A stretch of DNA of 64,000 bases from Rhodopseudomonas pseudopalustris (GCF_900110435.1 NZ_FODT01000002.1:552329-616328); one strand, 5' to 3'; shown: positions 35,504 through 47,901, counted from the first letter of the stretch. The notes: generated by a model from the letters alone, not told the origin. A program made the numbers and translations.

Positions 35504-36234
35504 AGCGAATCCGTCACATCGTTGTGGTGAGCACCGCGGCGCTCATGATCGCAAGCTCGACTGCGCCGTCCTCGGCCCAAATGGTGGTGTTCGATCCGAA
35601 CAACTACGCGCAAAACGTGCTGAGCGCAGCACGCGCGTTGCAACAGATCAACAACCAGATCGTTTTGCTGCAGAATCAAACGCAGATGCTGACCAATCAG
35701 GCGCGGAATCTCGCCAGCCTGCCATACTCTTCATTACAGCAACTGCAATCGTCAATGGCGCGCACCCAGCAGCTTCTCTTTCAGGCGCAACGTATCGCTT
35801 ACGACGTCCAGGAAATCGACCAGGCATTCGCGACAAGCTACGCGCCGGCAACGGCAGGAATGTCGAGCCAGGATCTGATCGGCCATGCGCAGCAGCGCTG
35901 GCAGACCTCGGTCGCGGCGCTCCAGGACGCGCTGCGAGTTCAGGCCGGCGTGGTTGACAATCTCGATACCCATCGCAGCGAGATGTCGGCGCTGGTGACG
36001 TCGAGCCAGTCCGCGACCGGGGCGCTGCAGGCGACCCAGGCGGGCAATCAGCTCATCGCCTTGCAAGGACAGCAACTCGCGGATCTGACCGCGACTGTCG
36101 CGGCGCAAGGACGGGCCGCAAGCCTTGAAGCCGCACAACGCAGTGCCGCGCAGGATCAGGGCAGGGAGCAGCTTCGCCGCTTCCTGACTCCAGGCGTCGG
36201 CTATCAACCCGCTAACGTCCAGATGTTCCATTAA
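35500..36234 (+). CDS. trbJ: TrbJ, VirB5-like mating-pair protein
   Basis: A 244-residue exported protein with signal peptide MKRIRHIVVVSTAALMIASS ending near SSAQ, then VVFDPNNYAQNVLSAARALQQINNQI and long helices rich in Gln, as in VirB5/TrbJ. Probably a minor pilus-tip component. The stop overlaps the trbK start. Confidence 0.9.
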   Translation: MKRIRHIVVVSTAALMIASSTAPSSAQMVVFDPNNYAQNVLSAARALQQINNQIVLLQNQTQMLTNQARNLASLPYSSLQQLQSSMARTQQLLFQAQRIAYDVQEIDQAFATSYAPATAGMSSQDLIGHAQQRWQTSVAALQDALRVQAGVVDNLDTHRSEMSALVTSSQSATGALQATQAGNQLIALQGQQLADLTATVAAQGRAASLEAAQRSAAQDQGREQLRRFLTPGVGYQPANVQMFH

Positions 36235-36599
36235 TGAAGCACATCAGCTCTCAACAATTGGTACGGATGGCCGCAATGATTCTCGCGGCCGCTGCCGTAG
36301 CCGTCGCAATCGTTCACGGCGGGCTTAGCGACGAGGTGGGCGTGATGGCACCACTCGAGCGCGATCAGGCCGATGCGCTGGCCTCCGAGCTCGAGCGCTG
36401 CCGAACTATCACCTCTACCGAAGCAACAGCTCTCGAGGCCTGCCGCCGGATATGGGCCGACAATCGCAGGCAGTTCTTTGCGCCTGCGCGAACGCGACCC
36501 TCGCCAGCTGAGCTGCCGAAGACCCCGTCCGCGCCGCTCAAGATTCAGGACCGGTTCCTGCCGACCCAGATCGATCCCCAGCAGAGCGAGACACGCTGA
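36234..36599 (+). CDS. trbK: TrbK-like (trbK-alt) protein
   Basis: A 121-residue protein with an N-terminal membrane or signal segment (about 9-27) and ERDQADALASELERCRTITSTEA ... ACRRIWADNRRQFF, the pattern of the alternative TrbK in ICE-type trb operons. It lacks the lipobox of IncP TrbK, so an entry-exclusion role is uncertain. Coupled to trbJ and trbL. Confidence 0.82.
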   Translation: MKHISSQQLVRMAAMILAAAAVAVAIVHGGLSDEVGVMAPLERDQADALASELERCRTITSTEATALEACRRIWADNRRQFFAPARTRPSPAELPKTPSAPLKIQDRFLPTQIDPQQSETR

Positions 36600-37774
36600 T
36601 GGGGGGCACCGGCGTCATCGACCGCTTTCTCGAGGTCTTCACCCGCTACATCGATTCCGGTTTCGGTCTGCTGAGTGGCGAAGTTGCATTTCTGGCAACC
36701 ACGCTCGTCGCGATCGACATCACGCTCGCGGCGATATTCTGGAGCTGGGCGCACGACGAAGACATCATCGCACGGCTTGCAAAGAAGACGCTGTTCGTCG
36801 GCGTGTTCGCCTATCTGATCGGCAACTGGAATAGCCTGGCCCGCATCGTCTTTGAAAGTCTTGCCGGGCTCGGCTTGAAGGCGTCCGGCAGCGGAATGTC
36901 GATGGCCGATCTGCTTCGGCCGGGCCGCGTCGCCCAGGTCGGGATCGATGCCGGGCGGCCGATCCTCGAATCGATATCGAGCCTGCTGGGCTACATCAGC
37001 TTCTTTGAAAACTTTGTTCAGGTCGTCGTTCTGCTGTTCGCCTGGGTCGTGGTGCTGCTGGCCTTTTTCATCCTGGCAATCCAGCTGTTCGTCACCCTGA
37101 TCGAGTTCAAGCTGACGACGCTCGCGGGCTTTGTGCTGATCCCGTTCGGCCTGTTCGGCAAGACCGCATTTGCCGCCGAACGTGTGCTCGGGAACGTGAT
37201 TTCATCGGGCATCAAGGTGCTGGTGCTGGCCGTCATCGTCGGGATCGGCACCACGCTGTTTTCGCAGTTCACCGCCGGATTTGGTGGCAACCAGCCCACT
37301 ATCGAAGACGCGCTCGCGCTGGTGCTCGCTGCCTTGTCCCTCTTGGGCCTCGGGATATTTGGGCCCGGCATCGCCAACGGCATTGTGTCAGGCGGCCCGC
37401 AGCTCGGCGCTGGTGCCGCAGTTGGGACCGGCCTTGCGGCAGGTGGCATCGTCGCGGCCGGTGCGGCCGGCGCCACCATGGCAGCTGGGGCCGCCGGCGG
37501 CATCCTTGCAGGTGGCGCCCGTGGTGCCGCCGCCATGGTGCAGGCGAGCAGCTCTACCATCGCAGGTCCGCTGCGCCGCAGCGCATCCAATCAAGCGGGG
37601 CAAGGCACAGCGTCGGCAGATCCTTCGTCATCCGGTGGAGAGCCGGCGTGGGCCGCGCGGATGAAGCGCTCGCAAACCGTCAGCCATGGGGTTTCCGCAG
37701 CGGCCCATGCGGTGCGCTCCGGCGATCACGGCGGCGGCGGCGCGTCGGTCGATGTCTCCGAGGGGAAACGCTGA
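36599..37774 (+). CDS. trbL: TrbL, VirB6-like polytopic channel protein
   Basis: A 391-residue membrane protein with a long N-terminal region (VIDRFLEVFTRYIDSGFGLL), at least five hydrophobic segments between residues 20 and 260, then a Gly/Ala-rich stretch and a polar tail. This is the TrbL/VirB6 pattern. Start and stop overlap trbK and trbF. Confidence 0.9.
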   Translation: MGGTGVIDRFLEVFTRYIDSGFGLLSGEVAFLATTLVAIDITLAAIFWSWAHDEDIIARLAKKTLFVGVFAYLIGNWNSLARIVFESLAGLGLKASGSGMSMADLLRPGRVAQVGIDAGRPILESISSLLGYISFFENFVQVVVLLFAWVVVLLAFFILAIQLFVTLIEFKLTTLAGFVLIPFGLFGKTAFAAERVLGNVISSGIKVLVLAVIVGIGTTLFSQFTAGFGGNQPTIEDALALVLAALSLLGLGIFGPGIANGIVSGGPQLGAGAAVGTGLAAGGIVAAGAAGATMAAGAAGGILAGGARGAAAMVQASSSTIAGPLRRSASNQAGQGTASADPSSSGGEPAWAARMKRSQTVSHGVSAAAHAVRSGDHGGGGASVDVSEGKR

Positions 37775-38450
37775 TGTTCAAACGATCTTCCGTGCATTAC
37801 GGGCGCGCGCCCACACCCGAGACGCCCTATCAGAAGGCCGCGCAGATGTGGGACGAGCGGATCGGCTCGGCCCGGGTCCAGGCCAAGAATTGGCGGCTGA
37901 TGGCGTTTGGCTGTCTGCTGCTATCGGGTGGCCTGGCCTCGGGGCTGGTCTGGCAATCGGTCCGCGGCACCGTGACGCCGTGGGTGGTCGAGGTCGATCG
38001 CCTCGGTCAGGTCCAGACGGTGGCGCCGGCCGATAGCCGGTTTCAGCCGACCGATCCGCAGATCGCATTCCACCTCGCGCGCTTCATTGAGGAAGTTCGC
38101 GGTCTTCCCACCGACGGCATTGTGCTGCGGCAGAACTGGCTTCACGCCTACGACTTCACCACCGATCGGGGTGCCGCGGCGCTGAACGATTTTGCCCGCA
38201 CCAACGATCCCTTCGCCAATCTCGGAAAGCTTCAGATCTCGATCGAAGTTTCCAGTGTGATCCGTGCCTCGCCGACCTCGTTCCGCGTCGCATGGATTCA
38301 ACGCGCCTATGAGAACGGCAGCTTGAGCGTCACCGAGCGCTGGACCGCGATCGTCACCGTCGTGCTCGACCCGCCGCGAGATGCGGATCGTCTGCGCAAG
38401 AATCCGCTTGGGATCTACGTCAACGCCATCAACTGGTCGAAGGAGCTTGG

Positions 38451-38454
<4 letters not shown>
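37774..38454 (+). CDS. trbF: TrbF, VirB8-like inner-membrane protein
   Basis: A 226-residue protein: TPYQKAAQMWDERIGSARVQAKNWR, one membrane segment (about 45-65), then a periplasmic VirB8-type domain ending KNPLGIYVNAINWSKELG. Bridges the inner-membrane and outer core complexes. ATGATG overlap with trbG. Confidence 0.92.
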
Positions 38455-39451
<997 letters not shown>

Positions 39452-39455
<4 letters not shown>

Positions 39456-40654
39456 CCGGGGCAGCCGACGACCGCCGTGCCGAAGCCGAACCGGAAGTAT
39501 CGATGCGATTGGGGGCGGAACGCCCCCGTGTGACACGCTTGTCGCGCAGGGTGCTGGCGGGCGGTGCGGCCGTTGGGGCATTTGCGATTCTTGGGGCAGT
39601 CCTATGGGCGCTGCAGAATAATCGATCGCGAACCACACCTTCGAGTGAACTCTACACCACCGAGCATCGACAAGTCGCCGATGGCGTGAACGGCTTGCCG
39701 CGCGACTATGCCGGGGTGCCGCGACAGGCACCGCCGCTCGGGCCAGCGCTGCCGGGGGACCTCGGTCGGCCGATCCTGAACGCCAACAAGGCCGCTTCGA
39801 CCAACGTCGTTGGTGGCGATCGGGATCAGCTGCGCCACAACCAGGAAGTTGAAGCGGCGCGCCTCAGCCGCCTGTTTGCCCCGACCAACAGCCGTGAGCT
39901 GCAGTTGCCGGCCGTGCACCCGGTCGCCCGCGAGGTGTCCCAAGAAATTCCGGCACAGCCGGTTCAGTCTTCAACAAACGATGCCTTCGCGCAGAACGGT
40001 CAGGACCGCAAACTCGCCTTCGTAAACGGCGCTGTCGACCGTCGCACAAACAGCCCGGATCGAGTCGCTCCGCCGGCGTCTTCCTATGTCGTGCAGGCCG
40101 GCAATGTCATTCCGGCGTCGTTGATCGCCGGCATCCGTTCGGACCTTCCCGGCCAGATCACAGCTCAGGTGACCGAGAATATTTACGATAGCCCAACGGG
40201 CCGTTGGCTGCTGATCCCGCAAGGCGCCCGCCTGATCGGGATCTACGATAGCCAGGTTGCCTTCGGACAATCCCGCGTGCTGCTGGTCTGGACACGTCTG
40301 ATCATGCCGAACGGGCGATCAATCGTGCTGGAGCGTCAGCCTGGCGCCGATACTGCGGGTTACGCCGGGCTCGAGGACGGCGTCGACAATCATTGGGGCT
40401 CGCTGTTCAAGGCGGCACTATTGTCCACGCTGCTCGGCGTGGGGGCGGAACTCGGGTCAAGCGCCGATAGCAGCGGCAACAACGCCGATATTGTCCGCGC
40501 ACTTCGGCGCGGCTCAAGCGACAGCATCAATCAGACCGGCCAGCAAGTGGTTCGGCGCAATCTCAATATCCAGCCGACCTTGACGATCCGGCCGGGATTT
40601 CCGGTGCGGGTCATCGTCAACTGGGACCTCGTTCTCGAACCTTACAAAACCTGA
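39452..40654 (+). CDS. trbI: TrbI, VirB10-like core protein
   Basis: A 400-residue protein with a cytoplasmic N-terminus, one membrane segment (about 33-51), a Pro-rich periplasmic stretch and a C-terminal VirB10 domain (VVQAGNVIPASLIAGIRSDLPG ... YDSPTGRWLLIPQGARLIG ... RPGFPVRVIVNWDL). It spans the envelope in the transfer channel. Last trb gene; DUF2274 follows after 11 bases. Confidence 0.93.
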
Positions 40655-40665
40655 GGGTAATAGAC

Positions 40666-40908
40666 ATGGCAAAACTTAAACTTGGAGCCATCGCAGACGA
40701 CAAGCCCGTGAGGCTCAACGTAGAATTACCGGCGAGCGTCCATCGCGATCTTGCTGCATATGCCGCGATGCTCGCCCGAGAGACGGGACAATCGATCAGT
40801 GAACCCACGAAATTGGTCGCACCGATGCTGGCGCGGTTCATGGCCACCGATCGTACGTTCGGAAAAGCTCGCCGCAAGGATCAAGCCGCTTTGAGCGACA
40901 AAGGATAG
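40666..40908 (+). CDS. DUF2274 protein
   Basis: An 80-residue protein MAKLKLGAIADDKPVRLNVELPASVHRDLAAYA, an RHH-like DUF2274 domain that regularly follows trbI in ICEs. GAGGGT precedes the ATG. Its 3' end overlaps the convergent LysR remnant by 28 bases. Confidence 0.85.
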   Translation: MAKLKLGAIADDKPVRLNVELPASVHRDLAAYAAMLARETGQSISEPTKLVAPMLARFMATDRTFGKARRKDQAALSDKG

Positions 40909-41117
40909 CGCTCGCCCAGTAGCTTCAGGAAGCCTGCCAGAGCTGGGTTGTCGTTCTCTTGCCAATGCGCGGAATAGCCGATCCGGATTTCGCCAGTATC
41001 GCCATGGGCCACGCGAAAGACCAGCCCGGTATAGTTCGCGCCAATACAGGATTCGGTCATCAAACTAATGCAGATCCCAGCGCCGACGAGGCGCTTCTGG
41101 AAACTTGCGTGGTCTTT
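40881..41117 (-). pseudogene. LysR-family regulator, C-terminal remnant
   Basis: About 79 residues of a LysR effector domain: DHASFQKRLVGAGICISLMTESCIGANYTG, then GEIRIGYSAHWQENDNPALAGFL and LLGERYPLSLKAA at the natural C-terminus. The HTH and most of the effector domain are missing. The coding remnant begins exactly where the metal-ATPase sequence stops, indicating a deletion or insertion junction at about 41,118. A LysR gene at this place, convergent to DUF2274, is usual in related ICEs. Confidence 0.8.
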
Positions 41118-42602
41118 TCAGGTCTTCTGCGGAGCCAGCAGACGCAGCGCGTTCATCGTCACCAGCACGGTGGCCCCGGTGTCGGCGAGGATGGCGGGCC
41201 ATAGGCCGGTGAGGCCGACGACCGTCGTGACGAGGAAGACCGCCTTCAGTCCAAGCGCGACCGTGATGTTCTGCTTGATGTTGAGCATCGTGCGCTTCGA
41301 AAGATCGACCATCGCGGCGACGTCGGAGACCCTGCCGTGAAGAACGGCGGCACCGGCGGTCTCAAGGGCGACGTCGGTGCCGCCGCCCATCGCGATCCCG
41401 ACATCGGCGGCGGCGAGCGCCGGCGCGTCGTTGATGCCGTCGCCGACCTTCGCGACGGTAAAGCCTTGCGACTGGAATTCCGCGACGATCCGTTGCTTGT
41501 CGTGCGGGAGCAACCCGGCCTGCACCTCGATACCGAGCGACTTGCCTATCGCCGTGGCGGTCCGGCGGTTGTCTCCGGTCAGCATGACCGTCCGGATCCC
41601 GGCGTCGGTCAGAAGCTTCAGGCCCTTCGCGGCGTCGAGACGCGGCTCGTCGCGCATGGCGATGGCTCCCGCCATCTTTTTTCCGATCACAACGATCGAA
41701 ACCGTCTTGCCCTCGTCGTTGAGGGTCGCGACACGGCCTTCAGCATCAAGGTCAAGAACGCCGATTTCCGCGGCAGCCTTGGGCGACCCGAGGAATATCT
41801 GCTGGCCGTCAACGACCGCGCTGACGCCCTTTCCGCCGAGGGCCTAAGACCCCGAGGTGGACGGCGGCGCGATTCCCCGCTTCGAGGCTTCGGCCAGGAT
41901 CGCCGTCGCCAACGGGTGGCTGGACCCCGTCTCCAGCGCCGCCGCGAGGCGCAGCACCTCGTCCTCAGACGTGCCGAACGACAGCACGTCTGTTACGACC
42001 GGTTTTCCCGCGGTCAGCGTTCCGGTCTTGTCGAAGCATGCGAGCGTGATCTTGCCCATCTGTTCGAGGACGACGCCGCCCTTGAGCAGCAGCCCACGGC
42101 GCGCACCGGCGGACAGGCTGGCGGCGATCGCCGCGGGCGTCGAGATCACCAGGGCGCACGGACACCCGATCAGGAGGATCGCCAGCCCCTTGTAGACCCA
42201 CTCGCTCCAGACGCCGACACACAGCAGCGGCGGGACGACGGCGACCAGGAAGGCGACCACCACGACGCCGGGCGTGTAGTATCGGGAAAAGCGGTCGATG
42301 AAGCGCTCGGTAGGAGCCTTGGATTCCTGGGCCTCCTCGACGAGCCGGACCACGCGCGCGATGGTGTTGTCCGCGGCGGCTGCGGTGACGCGGACGCTCA
42401 GCAATCCGTCGCCGTTGATGGTGCCCGCGAACAGTTTCTCCTCGGGTCCCTTCCGGACGGGCGCGCTTTCGCCGATCACCGGCGCTTCGTCGATGGAGCT
42501 CTCTCCGGAGACGATCATCCCGTCTGCGGGTATCCGGTCGCCCGGACGCACCTGGATCATCGATCCCACGACCAGCGTGTCTGCCTGGACTCGCCCGCCG
42601 TC
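41118..42602 (-). pseudogene. P1B-type heavy-metal ATPase remnant (Zn/Cd type), 5'-truncated with amber codon
   Basis: One reading frame carries RVQADTLVVGSMIQVRPGDRIPADG (actuator domain), TM motif IGCPCALVIST, phosphorylation loop CFDKTGTLTAGKP, SSHP, then after a TAG at 41844-41846 ALGGKGVSAVVDGQ, LTGDNRRTA, VGDGINDAPALAAAD and the C-terminal TMs. The TAG replaces a probable AAG Lys codon; no frame change occurs. The N-terminal metal-binding and first membrane segments are absent: homology fades at about 42,600 where the next gene ends. CPC plus HP motifs point to Zn2+/Cd2+/Co2+ export. Not functional as it stands, although the second half could be translated from a later start. Confidence 0.85.
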
Positions 42603-42621
42603 GGCACACGAGAATGACCAG

Positions 42622-43509
42622 TTAGGATGGACGCACAGACGCAGCAGAAGCTACGTCACGTAGCCTTGCCAGTCGAGCAATCGACTGCGCGGCCAGCTTC
42701 TGGGCCAACTCCAGGCTGAACTCGTCCGCGGCCCGATCCGCTTCTTCGAGATAGAGTTCTGACAATTGCTCGGCCCGCTGCAATACGCGGCGCCTGATCT
42801 GGTCGAGCGTCCCGGCATCTGCAATGTCCTCCTGTGGTTCGGAAGCCGGTGGCAACGGCGAGGGCATCAGCTTCGACAGCACGTCGCATTGTTGCGGCGT
42901 CAATTGCTGCGACCACAACTTGATATCCTTGAGCAGTAAACTTTCCAGAAGCGCAGCGGAGTCAGGCTCGGAGACGGGGGTGCCCCCGTCTCTCCCGCTT
43001 TCGCTTAGCGAACGCCAGGCCAGCCGGCGCTCGCGTCGAAGCAGACTGCCGTCCTGCAGAGCTGCCCGGGCGAAATCCTCGGCGACCGCGCAGACGCCCC
43101 GATCGGTCGCCAGAGAGGCCACGTAAGTCCAGAACACGAACGCCCGCTCGCGGTGACGAACCGCGAGCGCCCAGGCATCGTACGCGGTGGAGAGCGACGA
43201 GTTGACGACATCGGACAACTCATCGGCGGGAACGATATCGGTCGGCGTCCAACGCAGGTCCGCCGAATCGGGGCGCTTGTTTAGCGATGCCAGCGAGCCT
43301 AAGATAATGGTCCGCGCACGTTCGCGATCGATTTGCGTCAAGATCTCGAATACGCGCCGGACCGGCACGAAAGACGGGTCCGCCGACGCGACGAGTTGCT
43401 GATATCGCGTCGATGCGGTCTCGGCCTGGAACAGGGCGATCGCGTAGAGTTCCGCCAAGCTGCTGACCGACGTCAGCGGCGCGACTGTCAAGAGCGGTTC
43501 ATTACGCAT
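42622..43509 (-). CDS. Degenerate rubrerythrin/ferritin-like protein
   Basis: A 295-residue protein. Residues about 14-75 (LAELYAIALFQAETASTRYQQL ... RRVFEILTQIDRERARTI) and 110-165 (AYDAWALAVRHRERAFVFWTYV ... LAWR) follow the helix pattern of a rubrerythrin-type four-helix bundle seen near denitrification genes. The usual ExxH iron ligands are replaced (for example DRERA, ALQDG), so metal binding is doubtful. The rest is helical and unassigned. The start at 43509 has GGGAG eight bases upstream; an ATG at 43554 is possible. It is divergent from nosR. Confidence 0.55.
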   Translation of the reverse strand: MRNEPLLTVAPLTSVSSLAELYAIALFQAETASTRYQQLVASADPSFVPVRRVFEILTQIDRERARTIILGSLASLNKRPDSADLRWTPTDIVPADELSDVVNSSLSTAYDAWALAVRHRERAFVFWTYVASLATDRGVCAVAEDFARAALQDGSLLRRERRLAWRSLSESGRDGGTPVSEPDSAALLESLLLKDIKLWSQQLTPQQCDVLSKLMPSPLPPASEPQEDIADAGTLDQIRRRVLQRAEQLSELYLEEADRAADEFSLELAQKLAAQSIARLARLRDVASAASVRPS

Positions 43510-43658
43510 TGTGGGAGTCTCCCGCTTGCGGCCTAGTCGCTCATAGAGATCCATCTAGCTTGCTGTAGCGCAAAGAAGCGCTCGATTCGACTGCTATAGG
43601 ACCTCAATCGCAAAATATCGCAAATCCAGAACAACGGCGTTCTGCTGCAACTGGAACA

Positions 43659-45941
43659 ATGCAATTGGGAAGGTTCGCTCACATTCATCGCATTCTTGGC
43701 GTAGTGCTTGCTGCTTGCTGCTGGTTCAGCGTCTCGACGTGCTCGGCGGCGAGCCGACTCACCGATTTTCTCGGCAAGGCGGAGCCGACCGAGCTGGTGC
43801 CCGGCGCCGACAGATTCGGTCCGCTGCAAGGAGAGCCGGCTATCGCGCCGGTCTACAGGAAAGACGAGTTAGTCGGATTCGCTTACCTGAACTCGGAGGT
43901 TTCCAACGCTACCGGCTATTCCGGGAAGCCGATTCACATTCTGGTCGGCATCGATCCCAGGGGCGTGCTCACCGGGCTGAAGCTGGTCGATCACAAAGAG
44001 CCGATCGTGCTGGTCGGCATTCCGGTGCAGCGCATCCTCGACGTGATGAACAAGCTGACCGGAACCGATATGGCCAGCGTTGCGCGCGGCGACGCACGGC
44101 CGCCGCAGATCGATATCGTCAGCGGCGCCACCGTCACCGTGCTGGTGATGGGCGACAGCATCGTTCGCTCCGCGACCAAGTTGATCAGGAGTGGCCGGAT
44201 CGGAACCCAGGACCCGAGCGCCGCTGCTGCGGCGCCGCCATTGCGCAAGTCGCTGGCCGGCGGCAGCGGCGAGATCCGCGACTGGGAGACGCTGCTCGGC
44301 GACGGCTCGATCCGCCGGTTGCACCTGACGGTCGCCGACGTCAACCAGGCGTTCGAGAAATCAGGCAGTCCCGCCGCGGCGGAGCACCCAGAGCAGGGCG
44401 ACCCGGAGGAAAGCTTCATCGAAATGTTCGCCGCCGACGTCGCGGTACCGACCATCGGCCGCAGCCTGCTTGGCGACGACGGTTTCGATCGGCTGGCCGC
44501 GCGGCTGAAGCCGGGTCAGCAGGCGATCCTGGTGGCGGGCAGCGGGCGCTATTCCTTCAAGGGCTCCGGCTATGTGCGTGGCGGCATCTTCGATCGCATC
44601 GAGCTGATCCAGGATGGCAACAGCATGCGGTTTCGCGATCGCGATCACACGCGACTGGGTGCCGTCGCCGCGGAGGGCGCGCCGGAGCTGCGCGAGATAG
44701 CGCTGTTCGTGGTGCCGTCGGGTTTCGCGTTCGATCCGACCGAGCCATGGTCGTTGCAACTGGCGGTGCAGCGCGTGATCAACACCCGCGACAAGGCGCT
44801 GCTGACCTTCGATCTCGGCTACACGCTCCCCGAAGCCTACATCAAGTCCGAGCCGGCACCTCCGCCAGTGATCCAGCCGCCGTCGCCAGCCGCAGCGCCC
44901 GCGCCCGTCTCCGGCGCCGCTGCGAATCCGCTCGACGAGGAGCCGCTGTGGATGCGGATCTGGCGCGGCAATGTCGTCAACATCGGCATCACCATCGCGG
45001 CGCTCGGCGTGCTGACGCTGATCTTCTTCTTCCAGAACTCGCTGGTGCGCCGGCCGGCGCTCTACACCTGGGTGCGGCGCGGCTATCTCGCCTTCATCCT
45101 GGTCTGGCTCGGCTGGTACGCCAACGCGCAGCTGTCGGTCGTCAATGTGATGACCTTTGCCAATTCGCTGATGAGCGGCTTCAACTGGGAATACTTCCTC
45201 TCGGCGCCGCTGATCTTTCTGTTGTGGGCCGCAGTCGCCGCCGGATTGTTGTTCTGGGGCCGCGGCCCGTTCTGCGGCTGGCTCTGCCCGTTCGGCGCAC
45301 TGCAGGAGCTGCTGAGCAATCTCGCCAAGGCGCTGAAGGTTCCGCAATATCGTTTGCCGTGGGGGCTGCATGAGCGGCTATGGCCGATCAAATACATCAT
45401 CTTTCTCGGCCTGTTTGGCATGTCGCTGTATTCCACCGCGCTGGCCGAGCAACTCGCCGAAGTGGAGCCGTTCAAGACCGCGATCGTGCTGAAATTCGTC
45501 CGCGAATGGCCCTACGTGATCTATGCGCTGACGGTGCTCGCCGCCGGTCTCTTCGTCGAGCGGTTCTTCTGCCGCTACATGTGCCCCCTCGGCGCCGCGC
45601 TGGCGATCCCCGGCCGGATCCGCACCTTCGAATGGCTGCGGCGCTGGAAGGAATGCGGCTCGCCGTGCCAGCGCTGCGCCAATGAGTGCCCGGTGCAGGC
45701 GATCCATCCCGAAGGCCACATCAACGTCAACGAGTGCATCTACTGCATGCATTGTCAGGAACTGTATTTCGACGACCATCGCTGTCCGCACATGATCCAG
45801 GTGCGGCTGAAGCGCGAAAAGCGCGAGGCGCTGTCGTCGCCCTCGATACGGTCCGGCAAGGGCCCCGACACGCTGATCACCGCTGGAGGCCGGCCCATTC
45901 CGGGTTTGTCGGCCGAAGCGATCGCTCCACCTGCAACCTGA
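43659..45941 (+). CDS. nosR: NosR, flavin/iron-sulfur membrane electron donor for N2O reductase
   Basis: A 760-residue protein. Signal segment in the first 31 residues; periplasmic FMN-binding domain with the flavinylation motif SGATVT (about 151-156), the Thr being the expected target of the NosX/ApbE flavin transferase; several TM helices from about 430; CGWLCPFGA and CRYMCPLGA; and a cytoplasmic [4Fe-4S] polyferredoxin tail [13 protein letters not shown] ... [11 protein letters not shown]. NosR supplies electrons to NosZ and is needed for nos expression. nosZ starts 16 bases downstream. No clear FNR/NNR box was seen in 43555-43658. Confidence 0.96.
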   Translation: MQLGRFAHIHRILGVVLAACCWFSVSTCSAASRLTDFLGKAEPTELVPGADRFGPLQGEPAIAPVYRKDELVGFAYLNSEVSNATGYSGKPIHILVGIDPRGVLTGLKLVDHKEPIVLVGIPVQRILDVMNKLTGTDMASVARGDARPPQIDIVSGATVTVLVMGDSIVRSATKLIRSGRIGTQDPSAAAAAPPLRKSLAGGSGEIRDWETLLGDGSIRRLHLTVADVNQAFEKSGSPAAAEHPEQGDPEESFIEMFAADVAVPTIGRSLLGDDGFDRLAARLKPGQQAILVAGSGRYSFKGSGYVRGGIFDRIELIQDGNSMRFRDRDHTRLGAVAAEGAPELREIALFVVPSGFAFDPTEPWSLQLAVQRVINTRDKALLTFDLGYTLPEAYIKSEPAPPPVIQPPSPAAAPAPVSGAAANPLDEEPLWMRIWRGNVVNIGITIAALGVLTLIFFFQNSLVRRPALYTWVRRGYLAFILVWLGWYANAQLSVVNVMTFANSLMSGFNWEYFLSAPLIFLLWAAVAAGLLFWGRGPFCGWLCPFGALQELLSNLAKALKVPQYRLPWGLHERLWPIKYIIFLGLFGMSLYSTALAEQLAEVEPFKTAIVLKFVREWPYVIYALTVLAAGLFVERFFCRYMCPLGAALAIPGRIRTFEWLRRWKECGSPCQRCANECPVQAIHPEGHINVNECIYCMHCQELYFDDHRCPHMIQVRLKREKREALSSPSIRSGKGPDTLITAGGRPIPGLSAEAIAPPAT

Positions 45942-45957
45942 AGTCAAGGAGACGACC

Positions 45958-47901
45958 ATGACCGAAAATACCAACGACAAAACCGTCAGCCGGCGAGCGC
46001 TGTTGGGGACCACGGCCGCGGCGGCCGGTGTTGGGCTGGCCGGCGGCATCGGGTTTTCGGGCGGCGATGGCCTGACGACGGCTGCCGAAGCGCAGACCAA
46101 GGCGGCAACCAAGCTGCCGGCGCGGCCGGCGGTTCAGAAACACGAGGTACTGCCGGGCGAGCTCGACGAATACTACGTGTTCTTCTCCAGCGGCCAGACC
46201 GGCGAGCTGCGGATCGCCGGCCTGCCGTCGATGCGCGAATTGATGCGGGTGCCGGTGTTCAACCGCGACAGCGCCACCGGCTGGGGCCAGACCAACGAAA
46301 GCCTCAAGATCCTCACCGAGAATCTGCTGCCGGAGACCCGCGAATTCCTCAAGACCCGCGGCGGAACCTATCTGAATGGCGATCTGCATCATCCGCATCT
46401 GTCGTTCACAGACGGCACCTATGACGGCCGTTACGCCTTCATGAACGACAAGGCCAACACCCGCGTCGCCCGGGTGCGGCTCGACGTGATGAAATGCGAC
46501 AAGGTCATTCAGCTGCCGAACCAGCACACCGTGCACGGCCTGCGGGTGCAGAAATATCCGCGCACCGGCTACGTGTTCTGCAATGGCGAGGATCGCGTGC
46601 CGCTGGTCAATGACGGCAAGATTCTCGACAATCCGAAGGAATATCACGCGATCTTCACCGCGATCGACGGCGACACCATGAAAGTCGCCTGGCAGGTGAT
46701 GGTGGATGGCAACCTGGACAATGTCGATGCCGACTACCAGGGCAAATATGCCTTCGCCACCTGCTACAATTCGGAGGAGGGCGTCAACGCCGCCGAGATG
46801 ACCGCCAACGAGCAGGACTGGGTCGTCATCTTCAATCTCAAGCGGATCGAGGAGGGCGTCAAGAACGGCGACTTCAAGGAGATGGGTGGCGTGCCGGTGC
46901 TCGACGGCCGCAAAGGCTCCAAGTACACCCGCTATGTCCCGATCTCCAACAGCCCGCACGGCATGAACACCGCGCCGGACGGCATCCACATCGTCGCCAA
47001 TGGCAAGCTGTCGCCGACCGCCACGGTGATGGACGTGCGGCTGTTCGACCAATTGTTCGACGACAAGATCAAGCCGCGCGACGTCGTGGTGGCGGAGCCC
47101 GAGCTCGGCCTCGGCCCGTTGCACACCGCCTATGACGGCAAGGGCAATGCCTACACCACGCTGTTCATCGACAGCCAGATCTGCAAGTGGAACATCGATC
47201 TGGCGATACGTGCCTTCAAGGGCGAGAAGGTCAATCCGATCATCGAGAAGATCGACGTCCATTATCAGCCCGGCCACAACCACACCTCGATGGGCCAGAC
47301 CAAGGAGGCAGACGGAAAGTGGCTGATCTCGCTGAACAAGTTCTCCAAGGACCGGTTCCTCAATGTCGGTCCGCTGAAGCCGGAGAACGATCAGCTGATC
47401 GACATCTCCGGCGACAGGATGAAGCTGGTGCACGACGGTCCGAGCTTCGCCGAACCGCATGACGCCACCATCGTGCACCGCTCCAAGATCAATCCGATCT
47501 CGATCTGGAACCGGGCCGACCCGATGTTCTCCGACGCGGTCAAGCAGGCGCAACTCGACGGCGTCAAGCTCGAGGAAGAATCCAAGGTCGTTCGCGACGG
47601 CAACAATGTCCGCGTCTACATGACCTCGACCGCCCCGAACTTCGGTCTGGAAAAATTTCAGGTCCGACAGGGCGATCAGGTCACCGTCTACGTCACCAAC
47701 ATCGACGACGTCGAGGATCTCACCCACGGCTTCTCGATCGTGAACTACGACATCAACATGGAAGTGGCGCCGCAGGCCACCGCGTCGGTGTCGTTCTCCG
47801 CCGACAAGGCAGGCGTGTACTGGTACTACTGTTCCTGGTTCTGCCATGCCATGCATATGGAAATGAAAGGCCGCATGTTCGTCGAGCCGAAGACGGCCTG
47901 A
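45958..47901 (+). CDS. nosZ: NosZ, nitrous oxide reductase (Tat-exported, clade I)
   Basis: A 647-residue periplasmic multicopper enzyme reducing N2O to N2. It has a Tat signal [14 protein letters not shown], which with NosR marks clade I. CuZ ligands are in [48 protein letters not shown] and EPHDATIVH. The C-terminal cupredoxin domain holds the CuA motif [14 protein letters not shown] (about 623-636). Start preceded by AAGGAG. Length and motifs are complete. Confidence 0.97.
   Translation: MTENTNDKTVSRRALLGTTAAAAGVGLAGGIGFSGGDGLTTAAEAQTKAATKLPARPAVQKHEVLPGELDEYYVFFSSGQTGELRIAGLPSMRELMRVPVFNRDSATGWGQTNESLKILTENLLPETREFLKTRGGTYLNGDLHHPHLSFTDGTYDGRYAFMNDKANTRVARVRLDVMKCDKVIQLPNQHTVHGLRVQKYPRTGYVFCNGEDRVPLVNDGKILDNPKEYHAIFTAIDGDTMKVAWQVMVDGNLDNVDADYQGKYAFATCYNSEEGVNAAEMTANEQDWVVIFNLKRIEEGVKNGDFKEMGGVPVLDGRKGSKYTRYVPISNSPHGMNTAPDGIHIVANGKLSPTATVMDVRLFDQLFDDKIKPRDVVVAEPELGLGPLHTAYDGKGNAYTTLFIDSQICKWNIDLAIRAFKGEKVNPIIEKIDVHYQPGHNHTSMGQTKEADGKWLISLNKFSKDRFLNVGPLKPENDQLIDISGDRMKLVHDGPSFAEPHDATIVHRSKINPISIWNRADPMFSDAVKQAQLDGVKLEEESKVVRDGNNVRVYMTSTAPNFGLEKFQVRQGDQVTVYVTNIDDVEDLTHGFSIVNYDINMEVAPQATASVSFSADKAGVYWYYCSWFCHAMHMEMKGRMFVEPKTA

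Noticed and set aside
43555..43658. FNR/NNR site upstream of nosR
   Set aside because: No TTGA-N6-TCAA-like sequence could be found with acceptable match.
43715..45373. A 552-codon frame inside nosR
   Set aside because: Arg-rich shadow of nosR in another phase.
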